NCBI RefSeq assembly: GCF_900241005.1
Contig: NZ_OEST01000001.1
Span: 620,001 to 684,000 of the forward strand
From: Bacteroides cutis
GTDB lineage: Bacteria; Bacteroidota; Bacteroidia; Bacteroidales; Bacteroidaceae
Reading direction: 5' to 3'
DNA: 64,000 nucleotides
Positions 15,902 to 25,057 of this stretch are shown piece by piece. The position numbers and the translations under genes were made by a program. How positions within the stretch are numbered: position 1 is the stretch's first letter; the number at the start of each line of letters is the position of its first letter. The notes under the pieces are model-generated. The model was not told where the DNA came from. It was given only the letters and a program-made list of their open reading frames with translations, and made no database searches.

Positions 15902-18900
15902 TTAGAAACCTAAATTGATACCGAAACTGATAGAGAATGCTCTCGGGTAAGCTGAGAAATCAAGACCCGGAGTCAAAGCTCCCTCACGAATAGATACTTC
16001 GGGGTCATAACCGGAGTAGTTTGTGAGAGTCCACAGGTTTTGTGCAGCCAGGTAGACACGTGCATTGTCTATCTTATATTTGTTCAGGAAATTCTTCGGA
16101 ATGGTATATCCCAGTGTTACTGTTTTTAAACGCAGGAACGACCCGTCTTCTACCACACGTGAAGAAATCACGAGATTGGAGCTGGAGTTGGTTGCTGCCG
16201 GAATGTCGCTGGTCGGATTTTCCGCTGTCCAACGGTTGGCATAGCTGGCATACTGGTTCAAATCTTTCTTTTTTTGAAAGCCGCTGTCGAAGAACAGACG
16301 GTTGGCATTTAAAATATCGTTACCATACGACCATTGGAAGAAAACACTCAGATCAAATCCTTTGTATTCGAAATTGTTGGTGAAACCACCTGTGTGAATA
16401 GGAAGTCCACGGCCGATCATGGTACGGTCTTTCGTATCGATGATGCCGTCACCGTTCAGGTCGGCGTATTTGGGCATACCTGGCTGGGTATTTGACTCAC
16501 TTGTATAGTGAGGTATATTCCCTTTTAATGTGTAGGTGCTTCCTGATTTGTCAAAATCCTCATATTTATATGTTCCTTCGTATACATAACCATAAATCAT
16601 ACCCATAGGATAACCTATTTTAGCAATATAATTTGGTTGGCTATTGAAATTCTGGTCAAACTTGGCTGTACTTAAAATACGAATTTGGTTTTCGGCAAGC
16701 TCCAAAACCTTGTTCTTATTGAAGGAGATGTTGAAGTTAGTAGTCCACTTAAAGTTTTTGTTTTGGATATTGACCGTATTCAAAGTTAATTCGATACCGT
16801 CATTACGTACTTTACCGACATTCTTCATTGCACTGGCGTATCCGGATGAATATGGAAGCTGGGCATCCAGTAAGAGATCGCGGGTCGTTTTACGGTAGAG
16901 GTCTACTGTGAAACCGATACGTTCGTCAAAGAAACCTAAGTCAAGACCTAAGTTCCATTGCTCGGTGGTTTCCCATTTCAAGTCTTCGTTAGGCAGTGAG
17001 ATGGGAGCTACACCGACATTACCGTTATTATTGTCGAACGGATATACTGTATTAGGGATACTGGAAGTAGTGACATGAGATTTCAACATATCCAATAATG
17101 CATAACGGTCATATTCACCGATACGGTTGTTACCGGTCAATCCCCAACTTAGACGCAACTTACCGCTTGAGAACCATTTCTTATATTGTTCCATGAATTC
17201 TTCTTCTGAAAAACTCCATGCCAGTGAACCTGAAGGGAAGTAGCCATAACGATTCTGTTTGCTGAACTTGGAAGAACCATCGGCGCGGAACGATGCAGTG
17301 GCATAATATTTGGATTTATAATTATAGTTGATACGTGCTAGATAAGAGAGCATGGACCAAGATGATTTTAAAGAAGTACTCTTGTCGAAAGTGCCCTGGC
17401 TCATGCCTGCCATTCCCAATGATTCGTTTGGTATTTGTTTCGTACGGAATGAATAGTATTCATAATCAGAATTTTGTAGAGTCACACCCAACATGGTATT
17501 GAGGAAGTGCTTGTTGTTAAAATTGGTCTGATAAGTCAGGATGTTTTCATTTAACCAAGTCAGACGTTGCTGGCGCATGATTTCGGCATTTACCTTGTCG
17601 GTTGATGTAGGACCACCGTATCGTGTTTTGGAACCATTGAAGGTATCGCTCTGACGGTTGTCGTATGTATAGCCGCCGGATACTTTCAGTTTCAACCCTT
17701 TGATAAATTCGTATTCCACATATCCGTTGATTTGCAGATTATTGGTGTAGTACTTACGATAAGCATTTTTTAGGTCCAGAATAGGATTGAAACGATAGTC
17801 GTTCGTTGCATCCAAATCATCATCCATCACGTTGTTGAGAAGATCATCTAACGAACGGTCGGGATAATTGACCGGACGGTAACCCCATACACTATAGAAA
17901 AGATTGTTCATGCCGGAATATGAACTTTCAGAGGGAGAGCTACCGGTCTTGATGGAACGGGAATAGTTGGTATTCAGGTTCATAGTCAGTTTACCGCGTT
18001 TAACCATTGTGTTCATACGTGCCTGCATACGTTTGTAGTTGGATTCTAATAAAATACCATCCTGATCGTAGTAGGAAAGAGAAGCATTGTAGCGTACCCC
18101 TTCCGAGCCACCTGCCAAACGTACGTTATGGCTTTGCTGCCATGCAGCACGGAAGATCTCGTCCTGATAGTTGTTTTGCGCGATGTTACGATAGTCATCC
18201 AATGTCCATTGATGTCCATTGTAAAGCTTGAAGTAGTTTTCGGCAGTTTTAGTCGGGTCGATTTCGTTTTGTAATTTTACAAATTCGTAAGCATTCATCA
18301 TGTCGAGTTTCTTGCTTACGGTCGACACGCCGAAACTACCGTCATAACTGATTTGAGGTTTACCTACCTTACCTTGTTTGGTAGTGATGATGACAACCCC
18401 GTTTGCACCACGGGCACCGTAGATTGCAGTTGCCGAAGCATCTTTCAAGATGTCGGTAGACTCAATGTCGTTAGGATTTATGGAACTTGCTACGGCAGGA
18501 TCTTCCACAGGGAAACCATCGATGATGTACAGTGGAGAGTTGTCTTGTGTCAAAGAGTTGTTACCACGAATTACGATGTTCATGGTGCTACCCGGCGCAC
18601 CTTCACCGGAACTTACGTTTACACCGGCGATACGTCCTCCCAGAGTTTGATCGAAAGAAGATGCAGGCGTTTTTAACAGGTCACTCATATTAACCTTTGA
18701 TACAGAACCGGTCAGGTCTTTCTTACGAACTTCTTGGTAACCTACTACTACGACTTCCTCCAAGGCTTGTGCGTCTTCTACTAAGGTAATGTTGAACGTT
18801 TTTTGGTTACCTACTTTAATCTCTTGCGTTTTGTATCCAATGAAAGAAAACTGAAGTATGTCAGTTGGCTTTACATTGCCCAACGTAAACTTACCATCCA

Positions 18901-19069
18901 AATCAGTGGTAGTTCCATTGGTGGTTCCTTTTACTACAACGCTTACTCCGGGGATTTCTCCCATGGCGTCGATAACTTTACCTGTAATCTGACCGCCTGT
19001 TTGTGCCTGTACGTTAAGTGTACAACTCAGGAATATTGCCAGAAACATTAGGATTGTTTTTTGTTTCAT
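15902..19069 (-). CDS. SusC/RagA-type TonB-dependent outer-membrane transporter
   Basis: A 1055-residue protein. Signal peptide (1-22), a carboxypeptidase-regulatory-like beta domain (about 26-105, with GKVIDAMGEIPGVSVVVKGT), a TonB-box region (EEVVVVGY), the plug with IRGNNSLTQDNSPLYIIDG and DASATAIYGARGANGVV, and the 22-strand barrel ending in SISFGINLGF. It imports oligosaccharides that its SusD partner captures, driven by TonB. There is no N-terminal STN domain, so it does not signal through an anti-sigma factor; the neighbouring HTCS is the likely regulator. The preceding 168 bases hold two -7 boxes and a nested palindrome. Confidence 0.96.
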   Translation of the reverse strand: MKQKTILMFLAIFLSCTLNVQAQTGGQITGKVIDAMGEIPGVSVVVKGTTNGTTTDLDGKFTLGNVKPTDILQFSFIGYKTQEIKVGNQKTFNITLVEDAQALEEVVVVGYQEVRKKDLTGSVSKVNMSDLLKTPASSFDQTLGGRIAGVNVSSGEGAPGSTMNIVIRGNNSLTQDNSPLYIIDGFPVEDPAVASSINPNDIESTDILKDASATAIYGARGANGVVIITTKQGKVGKPQISYDGSFGVSTVSKKLDMMNAYEFVKLQNEIDPTKTAENYFKLYNGHQWTLDDYRNIAQNNYQDEIFRAAWQQSHNVRLAGGSEGVRYNASLSYYDQDGILLESNYKRMQARMNTMVKRGKLTMNLNTNYSRSIKTGSSPSESSYSGMNNLFYSVWGYRPVNYPDRSLDDLLNNVMDDDLDATNDYRFNPILDLKNAYRKYYTNNLQINGYVEYEFIKGLKLKVSGGYTYDNRQSDTFNGSKTRYGGPTSTDKVNAEIMRQQRLTWLNENILTYQTNFNNKHFLNTMLGVTLQNSDYEYYSFRTKQIPNESLGMAGMSQGTFDKSTSLKSSWSMLSYLARINYNYKSKYYATASFRADGSSKFSKQNRYGYFPSGSLAWSFSEEEFMEQYKKWFSSGKLRLSWGLTGNNRIGEYDRYALLDMLKSHVTTSSIPNTVYPFDNNNGNVGVAPISLPNEDLKWETTEQWNLGLDLGFFDERIGFTVDLYRKTTRDLLLDAQLPYSSGYASAMKNVGKVRNDGIELTLNTVNIQNKNFKWTTNFNISFNKNKVLELAENQIRILSTAKFDQNFNSQPNYIAKIGYPMGMIYGYVYEGTYKYEDFDKSGSTYTLKGNIPHYTSESNTQPGMPKYADLNGDGIIDTKDRTMIGRGLPIHTGGFTNNFEYKGFDLSVFFQWSYGNDILNANRLFFDSGFQKKKDLNQYASYANRWTAENPTSDIPAATNSSSNLVISSRVVEDGSFLRLKTVTLGYTIPKNFLNKYKIDNARVYLAAQNLWTLTNYSGYDPEVSIREGALTPGLDFSAYPRAFSISFGINLGF

Positions 19070-19133
19070 AAATATTAATTTAACGGGTTATTAATAAAGG
19101 TTGTTTCATACCCAAAACAATTAAATAACGCCG

Positions 19134-19214
19134 CAAATATATAGGTTTGGTGTAGCACAAATATAGATTAATTGTTCGCAAATGGTACGAATTCGTACAT
19201 TATTTGCGAACAAT
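19134..19214 (-). promoter_or_regulatory. susC promoter region: two -7 boxes and a nested palindrome
   Basis: On the minus strand TATATTTG occurs twice, at 19141-19134 and 19165-19158. Just upstream, ATTGTTCGCAAAT (19171-19183) and ATTTGCGAACAAT (19202-19214) form perfect 13-base inverted repeats around a perfect 12-base palindrome TACGAATTCGTA (19186-19197). No -33 box stands at the normal distance; the palindrome occupies that place. I read this as an activator-dependent promoter with its operator. The palindrome could alternatively be a terminator for the sulfatase gene upstream, but no T-run follows it. Confidence 0.55.
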
Positions 19215-19237
19215 CTAACTTTTATAAAATCTATATT

Positions 19238-20785
19238 TTATTGATTTCCAGCTGTTTTTACATTTTTCAATAAGTCAGAGAGGAATTTTACCTTATCGGG
19301 ATGAGTTTCAGCTACATTTTTTTCTTCGGAAGGATCCGTAGAGAGGTGGTAAAGTTGTGGTTGGGGGTTGTTACCCATTTCTATTTTCGTCCAATATTCC
19401 AGCGCCGGTTTATCACTCGGTTCGATATATTTCCATTCACCTTGAATGATAGACAAGGTATTGTTCAGGTTTTGCTGTATAACGTAGTTGCATCCGGAAG
19501 TATCTGTACCTAAAAAGTTACCTAACTGGTCACGACTATCGGGAGCAACCCCCGGTTGGATAGGATGATTTAACAAAGTTGCCAAAGAAGCATATATGTC
19601 AATCATGGAGAATAATGCTTGTTGTTTACCCGGTTTGATACCATTGGGCCAACGTACAATGAACGGAATACGTGTACCGGCTTCGAATGCACTATATTTG
19701 CCTCCACGATAATGTTTCATTGGAGTATGACCATTCAATAGTTCACGAGCTTGGTCTTGATAACCATCGTCGATGACAGGGCCATTATCACTACAGAATA
19801 CGAAGATGGTATTGTTGGCTATGTTTAAGCTATCTAGTGTACGCATAATTTCACCAACAGTCCAATCCAGTTGCAGAATGACGTCACCGCGTGTGCCTAA
19901 ACCACTCTTTCCGGCAAAACGGGGATGGGGAACACGAGGGACGTGAACGTCCTGTGTACCCATATATAAGAAGAAAGATTCATCTTTATGTGAGGTGATA
20001 AAGCTTTTTGCTTTATCGGTGATAACGTCGGCAATATCTTCGTCCACCCATAAGGCGGATTTACCACCGGTCATCCAGCCAATGCGCGGAATGCCATTGA
20101 TAATAGTATTGTTGTGTCCCTGGCTAGGTTTTAGTTTTACCAATTCAGGATTTTCAAGCCCTGTAGGCCAGTTGCCTACTTTGTGGTTATAGTTTACGGT
20201 AATCGGATCGTCCGGATCAAGTCCTACCACATGTGCGTTTTCCACGAATACACAAGGTACGCGATCTACAGTGGCAGGAATGATGAATTCATAATCGAAA
20301 CCGATATCTTGGGTATTCGGTCTAATTTCATGGTTGAAATCCGTTCCACCTTTGGGACCCAGTCCTAGATGCCACTTACCGATAGCTGCCGTGGTATAAC
20401 CTTCTTCTCTGAACATGTCTGCCATAGTCACGCAGGCTGTGTCGATAATAAGTTCTGAATTTCCCGGAGCAATACCTGTATTTTTTTGTCTCCATGGATA
20501 CATACCCGTGAGTATACCGAAACGGGAAGGAGTGCTCGTAGAAGAAGTGGCGTATGCGTTGGTGAACTGTATACCTTGGCCGGCAAGGCGGTCAATATTC
20601 GGAGTGCTAACTTTTGTGGCACCGTAACAACTTAGGTCTCCGATACCTAAATCATCTGCAATCAAGTAAATCACATTTGGCTTTTGTACCTGATTATGTT
20701 TAGCTTCTTGTTTGGAGGCATTACTACATCCGGTCAGGAGAGCTATACTTGGCAGAAGCGGTAAGAATGAGGAGAAATCTTTCAT
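19238..20785 (-). CDS. Family S1 sulfatase, serine-type, lipoprotein
   Basis: A 515-residue lipoprotein (signal ending LLTGC at residue 20). I chose the ATG at 20785 because it opens the lipoprotein signal and follows a -7 box at 20827-20820; an upstream ATG at 20893 lies before that box. Calcium ligands are in ADDLGIGD (Asp44, Asp45). The formylglycine motif is STPSR with Ser84 as the converted residue, so it needs the radical-SAM maturase anSME. GKWHLGLG and SDNGP are further S1 active-site motifs. The position between HTCS and susC matches the sulfatase of the B. thetaiotaomicron chondroitin locus as I remember it, so a GalNAc-6-sulfate or similar glycosaminoglycan ester is a reasonable guess. 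Confidence 0.92.
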   Translation of the reverse strand: MKDFSSFLPLLPSIALLTGCSNASKQEAKHNQVQKPNVIYLIADDLGIGDLSCYGATKVSTPNIDRLAGQGIQFTNAYATSSTSTPSRFGILTGMYPWRQKNTGIAPGNSELIIDTACVTMADMFREEGYTTAAIGKWHLGLGPKGGTDFNHEIRPNTQDIGFDYEFIIPATVDRVPCVFVENAHVVGLDPDDPITVNYNHKVGNWPTGLENPELVKLKPSQGHNNTIINGIPRIGWMTGGKSALWVDEDIADVITDKAKSFITSHKDESFFLYMGTQDVHVPRVPHPRFAGKSGLGTRGDVILQLDWTVGEIMRTLDSLNIANNTIFVFCSDNGPVIDDGYQDQARELLNGHTPMKHYRGGKYSAFEAGTRIPFIVRWPNGIKPGKQQALFSMIDIYASLATLLNHPIQPGVAPDSRDQLGNFLGTDTSGCNYVIQQNLNNTLSIIQGEWKYIEPSDKPALEYWTKIEMGNNPQPQLYHLSTDPSEEKNVAETHPDKVKFLSDLLKNVKTAGNQ

Positions 20786-20819
20786 AGACTTTTGGATTTT
20801 AAAGTTTAATTTGTAATGC

Positions 20820-20827
20820 CAAAAGTA
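20820..20827 (-). promoter_or_regulatory. -7 promoter box for the sulfatase gene
   Basis: The minus strand reads TACTTTTG, a TAnnTTTG match, giving a leader of about 30 bases before the ATG at 20785. It supports that start and suggests the sulfatase is not only read through from the HTCS gene. Confidence 0.45.
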
Positions 20828-20898
20828 ATAGATTTTCCTTAAAGTGATGTGTCGGAGAGTCCGAAGGATGGGTAAAAATGTACAATAATACATTTTTC

Positions 20899-23800
20899 TT
20901 ATACTTCTTCCTCACTATCCGAATCTTTTCCCTTCCTATAGGCTAACGGGCTTACATGATAAATGTCTTTGAAACATTTACTGAAATATCGTGAAGAACT
21001 AAATCCTATCTTGTCCGATATCTCTGTAATGTTCAGTTCAGGATTGTTACGTAACATTAGCGCTCCTTTTTTCAATCGTATTGTCAAGATAAAGTCGTTA
21101 GGGGTCTGTCCGGTGATTGCTTTCAATTTAGCGAATAAATTTGTACGTGCCATTGCCATTTCCCTGGCAAAGACATTGACATTGAATTCCGTATCGTCTA
21201 TATGTTCTTCAATGATGGCCATAGCACGATCCAGAATATCCTTGTCAATAGGATTGGTTGCGAGCATCTGTGCGGCAGTTTGTGGCTGTTTGCTGAACTT
21301 TTCTTGCAATAGAATACGGGAGTTTACCAGATTGTTACAGCGGGATATCAATAAATTAGTATTAAAAGGTTTGGTGATATAATCGTCTGCACCAATACGG
21401 AAACCTTCTATGTTCTGCTCAATGGCGGTACGTGCTGTCAACAACACTACGGGGATGTGACACGTATTGAAATCTGTTTTTATTTGTTTACATAATTCGG
21501 TACCTGATATTTTAGGCATCACCACATCGCTCACTACAATGGTAGGCATCTCACTATGTACCAGATTAAGTCCTTCTTCTCCATTGGCTGCTGTAATTAC
21601 CTGATAGAATGGTTTGAAGATATTTGCTAACATTTCGCGAATAGGAGCATTATCTTCCACAATCAGCATTTTAGCATTGGGTATGCGTTTGATGGGGATA
21701 TTATCTTCCGCTTCTGCGATCAGTAGTGTATCAGTTTCCAGCTTAGAAATATCGACTTGTTCGATGAAATCGGCGTTTTTGTTGATTTGTTCTTCCGAGA
21801 ACTGTGCATTACCCAACTTTAAGGTAACGATGAAACTCGTTCCTTTACCGAGTTCGCTTTCCACTCGAATACTACCGTGATGTAACTCGACAATACCTTT
21901 GGTTAAAGCTAATCCGATACCTGTACCGGTCTTGTCTGCACTGACGGTACCCATCGGTTCTATTTGGTAAAAACGGTCGAAAATTTTGTCTATCTCTTTG
22001 ACATCAATGCCGCTACCTGTATCCGTAATCAGGATAACGGCCTTGTTGTCTTCCGTCGTGATACTAAGCGTAATGGTATCTTCTGCTTTCGTGTGCTTGA
22101 TAGCATTGGACAAGAGATTGTTAATTACTTTCTGCATCTGCTTCTGGTCGTACCATACTTCAAGATTATCAGTTTTTTTCTCAAATTTGAAGTTGATTTG
22201 TTTGGTACTGGCATATTCCAGAAATAACAGATAGTTTTCATATAGGAAATTCACAATATTATGTGGACTTACTTTAATCTTCATGTGTCCTTGCTCTTGT
22301 TTACGAAAGTCTAGTAGCTCGGTTATCAATTCGCGTAATTGTATACTATTTTTGTAAATGCTCAATATTTTGTTATAGATGGCAGGTGTGAAGTTCTGCA
22401 ATTGTAACAACGTTTCCACTTGTGCCACGATCAAAGTCAGTGGAGTACGGAATTCATGTGATATATTAGTGAAGAAGTGTAGTTTGGATTGGTTCAGCGC
22501 TTCTACATCTTGTATATGTTTCTGTTCATATTTTAGAGATTCGCGCAATTTTATTCTTGATTTGTAGGTACGTATCAAGTACCACAGTAAAGCTGTAGTT
22601 ATTACCAGATAAATGAAGTAGGCAAGTGGCGTTTTATAGTAAGGTGGCAATACATGGATAGTAAGGTGTACTTGCGGACACAGATTTTCGTCTTTCCCTT
22701 CCGGTTTGATGATGAGGTTATAAGTACCTGCATTGAGGTTTGTATATGTAATGTTGTGTAGACCACGGGTATTTGTCCAGTCATCGGAGAAACCTTGTAA
22801 TTTATAGACAATATCATCCTTATTGGCTGCTACATAATTTGATGTGGCAAATTCTACACTGAACATGGTTTGATTGGCGTTCAGAGTAATTTCATTTGTG
22901 TGGCATAAGGATTGTTTGAGGATACCCGATTCGTCTCCCACCAGGATTTCTTCACCGTTTACGATAAGACGTGAAAGAATGATTTTGTAAGGTTTCGGGG
23001 TAAAATTCAGTTCCATTTCATGAAAAGAAATCATTCCTTGAATTCCTCCCAGGAATATTTCGCCATCACGGGTCACGCAAAGGGCATTTTCATTGACTGC
23101 CGTAAAAGGAAAACCGTTTTCTGCACTGTAATTTCGGAATTTTTTAGTCTGATAGTCAAAGATAGAGAAACCTTCATTAGTGATGAGTAACATCTTGCCT
23201 GTGGTGGGAGACTCCTGTATTTCGTAAATACAATCGCTGATGAGACCATTTTTCGTTTTGTCGAAGTTCTCGAAATCATTGCTTGCTGGACGATAGAGAT
23301 CGAGTCCACTGCCCGAAGTAGAAAACCACAGATTTCCTTTACTATCCTGCATGATATTATTTATATTGTTGTTGCTGAGACTATTCGGAAATGTAGGGTC
23401 GTAATGATAATTATTCAGCTTATGTGTGTCAAAGCGATAACTGAATACACCTTCTCCAGTAGCCGCAATCCATAAAGTCCCATCTTTGTCAAATTCAACA
23501 TCTGCTACCATTTTGATGGATCTGCCCTCTTTACTGTCCTTGAATAACTGTTGGCATTTTCCGTTAGCAGGATTGAAAAGACATACTCCATTCTGTGTCG
23601 CTATGATTAACAGGTCTTGATAGGGAACAATATCCCTGATGATATCCGAGGGGAGTGTTTCTGGGTTATCCGTTTCCATGCGGTAATGGGTAAACTGTCC
23701 GGAGCGTATGTCCAGTTTGTTTAATCCGCCCAAATGGGTACCAATCCATATAATTTCTTTAGTTGTATCATAATAGAGTGCTTTCACGTTATTGTGCGAA

Positions 23801-24954
23801 ATACTGTTGCGTCCTTCTTGCGGACGATACCATTTGAATTCATGTGTACGCCGGTTGTAGTAGTTTAATCCACCTCCTTCGGTACCTATCCATAAATTAC
23901 CGTCTTTGTCCTCGACGGTGCGTCCCACCACCGGATAACTCAGACCATTCTTTTCGACCGTGGAGTAAGTATAACGGGTGTATATCTCATATTCCGGATT
24001 AAAATAGTTAACGCCACCAAAGTAGGTACCCAGCCACAACGTACCCTGATTATCCTTTACAATACACCAGATGGAAGAGTGTGTCAAACCATCACTATTT
24101 ACATCATTTGTTGTATGGTTTTGAAATAATTTTGTACTCTTGTTGAAGCGGTTCAGACCATTGAAAGTACCTATCCATATATTTCCAAGATTATCTTCGC
24201 AACAGGCTCTCACAAAGTTGGAAGAGAGACTGTGGGGATTTTTTATATCATATCTGAAATTTTCTATTTGCCCGTCTTTTTTCACGTGATACAAACCCTC
24301 TTCCCAACTTCCAATCCACAATTCGCTTTCACTGTCCTGATAGATGCTGGTGATGTTTCCTTCTCGAATAGGGTGTGTTAATTCTCTGCTGGCAATGTTC
24401 AGGCAATAAACTCCTTTTGCGGTAGTTCCCATCCAGAAGGTTCCTTTGTCGATATGCATACAGAATATGTCTAAGTTTCCTGCTGCTAATTGGTAGTATA
24501 AGTCAAAATTACCCGTCTTCTCGTTATAACGGTATATTTCATTCTTTTGTCCGATGAAAAGGTCATTATTATAATAAATGCTATTGATTTGTCCCTGTAT
24601 CAAAGTCCTGAATTTTTGAGTGGTAAGATCAAATTCGGCAACTCCTTCGGTACAAAGTAGGTAGATTTTCCCGTTGTGGTTACCTACAATACGTAACACA
24701 GTATTACAGAATAGACTGTTCGGGTCATTCTTTCTTAGTTTATATGTCTTTATGCTTTCTCCGTTGTAGCGATTTAATCCTTCGCGTGTACCAATCCACA
24801 GGATGCCGTTTTCATCGATATAGAGGCTATTCACCGAAAATTGGGATAAACCGTCATCAGTGGTCAAATGATTGAAAGTTATGTTCTGACCTTGTACTGT
24901 AGCGGCAACTACATTTATTAAGATAAGGAATAGGTAAATAATAAGCTTTTGCAC
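20899..24954 (-). CDS. Hybrid two-component system sensor-regulator (HTCS)
   Basis: A one-protein sensor-regulator of about 1351 residues. I favour the GTG at 24954: it begins a signal peptide (VQKLIIYLFLILINVVAATVQGQ), while the more distal ATG at 25059 precedes the likely promoter. A periplasmic two-bladed propeller sensor made of repeated LWIGT units fills the first 600 residues or so, then a Y_Y_Y domain, a membrane helix (about 777-794), HisKA with His833 in NISHEFRTPLT, HATPase (NLLSNAIKHT, GTGIGLALTKG), a receiver (about 1095-1210, Asp1143 in VVSDVVMP) and an AraC-type HTH (about 1255-1341). All key residues are present. HTCS proteins bind oligosaccharide products and activate adjacent susCD and enzyme genes. 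Confidence 0.95.
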   Translation of the reverse strand: MQKLIIYLFLILINVVAATVQGQNITFNHLTTDDGLSQFSVNSLYIDENGILWIGTREGLNRYNGESIKTYKLRKNDPNSLFCNTVLRIVGNHNGKIYLLCTEGVAEFDLTTQKFRTLIQGQINSIYYNNDLFIGQKNEIYRYNEKTGNFDLYYQLAAGNLDIFCMHIDKGTFWMGTTAKGVYCLNIASRELTHPIREGNITSIYQDSESELWIGSWEEGLYHVKKDGQIENFRYDIKNPHSLSSNFVRACCEDNLGNIWIGTFNGLNRFNKSTKLFQNHTTNDVNSDGLTHSSIWCIVKDNQGTLWLGTYFGGVNYFNPEYEIYTRYTYSTVEKNGLSYPVVGRTVEDKDGNLWIGTEGGGLNYYNRRTHEFKWYRPQEGRNSISHNNVKALYYDTTKEIIWIGTHLGGLNKLDIRSGQFTHYRMETDNPETLPSDIIRDIVPYQDLLIIATQNGVCLFNPANGKCQQLFKDSKEGRSIKMVADVEFDKDGTLWIAATGEGVFSYRFDTHKLNNYHYDPTFPNSLSNNNINNIMQDSKGNLWFSTSGSGLDLYRPASNDFENFDKTKNGLISDCIYEIQESPTTGKMLLITNEGFSIFDYQTKKFRNYSAENGFPFTAVNENALCVTRDGEIFLGGIQGMISFHEMELNFTPKPYKIILSRLIVNGEEILVGDESGILKQSLCHTNEITLNANQTMFSVEFATSNYVAANKDDIVYKLQGFSDDWTNTRGLHNITYTNLNAGTYNLIIKPEGKDENLCPQVHLTIHVLPPYYKTPLAYFIYLVITTALLWYLIRTYKSRIKLRESLKYEQKHIQDVEALNQSKLHFFTNISHEFRTPLTLIVAQVETLLQLQNFTPAIYNKILSIYKNSIQLRELITELLDFRKQEQGHMKIKVSPHNIVNFLYENYLLFLEYASTKQINFKFEKKTDNLEVWYDQKQMQKVINNLLSNAIKHTKAEDTITLSITTEDNKAVILITDTGSGIDVKEIDKIFDRFYQIEPMGTVSADKTGTGIGLALTKGIVELHHGSIRVESELGKGTSFIVTLKLGNAQFSEEQINKNADFIEQVDISKLETDTLLIAEAEDNIPIKRIPNAKMLIVEDNAPIREMLANIFKPFYQVITAANGEEGLNLVHSEMPTIVVSDVVMPKISGTELCKQIKTDFNTCHIPVVLLTARTAIEQNIEGFRIGADDYITKPFNTNLLISRCNNLVNSRILLQEKFSKQPQTAAQMLATNPIDKDILDRAMAIIEEHIDDTEFNVNVFAREMAMARTNLFAKLKAITGQTPNDFILTIRLKKGALMLRNNPELNITEISDKIGFSSSRYFSKCFKDIYHVSPLAYRKGKDSDSEEEV

Positions 24955-24983
24955 TGTTACATCGTTTTTTAAGGTTCCAAACA

Positions 24984-24991
24984 CAAATATA
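24984..24991 (-). promoter_or_regulatory. -7 promoter box for the HTCS gene
   Basis: The minus strand reads TATATTTG. Transcription would start near 24977, about 23 bases before the GTG at 24954. The ATG at 25059 would lie upstream of the transcript, which supports the GTG start. Confidence 0.45.
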
Positions 24992-24998
24992 GAAATAT

Positions 24999-25031
24999 TT
25001 TGTGCAAAGTAGGATAAAGAGTGTATATTTG
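24999..25031 (+). promoter_or_regulatory. Full Bacteroides promoter for the NahK-like operon
   Basis: TTTG (24999-25002), a 21-base spacer and TATATTTG (25024-25031) match the -33/-7 consensus in both parts. The ATG follows at 25058, a leader of about 20 bases. Of the promoters seen here this has the best match, suggesting constitutive expression. Confidence 0.65.
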
Positions 25032-25057
25032 TACAATAATTTAATCTATTAGTTATC

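Noticed and set aside
19171..19214. Invertible phase-variable promoter at susC
   Set aside because: The inverted repeats are only 18 bases apart, too close for the usual invertible promoters, and no recombinase gene is nearby.
20786..20893. Longer sulfatase start at 20893
   Set aside because: The added 36 residues precede a good lipoprotein signal, and a -7 box lies between the two starts.
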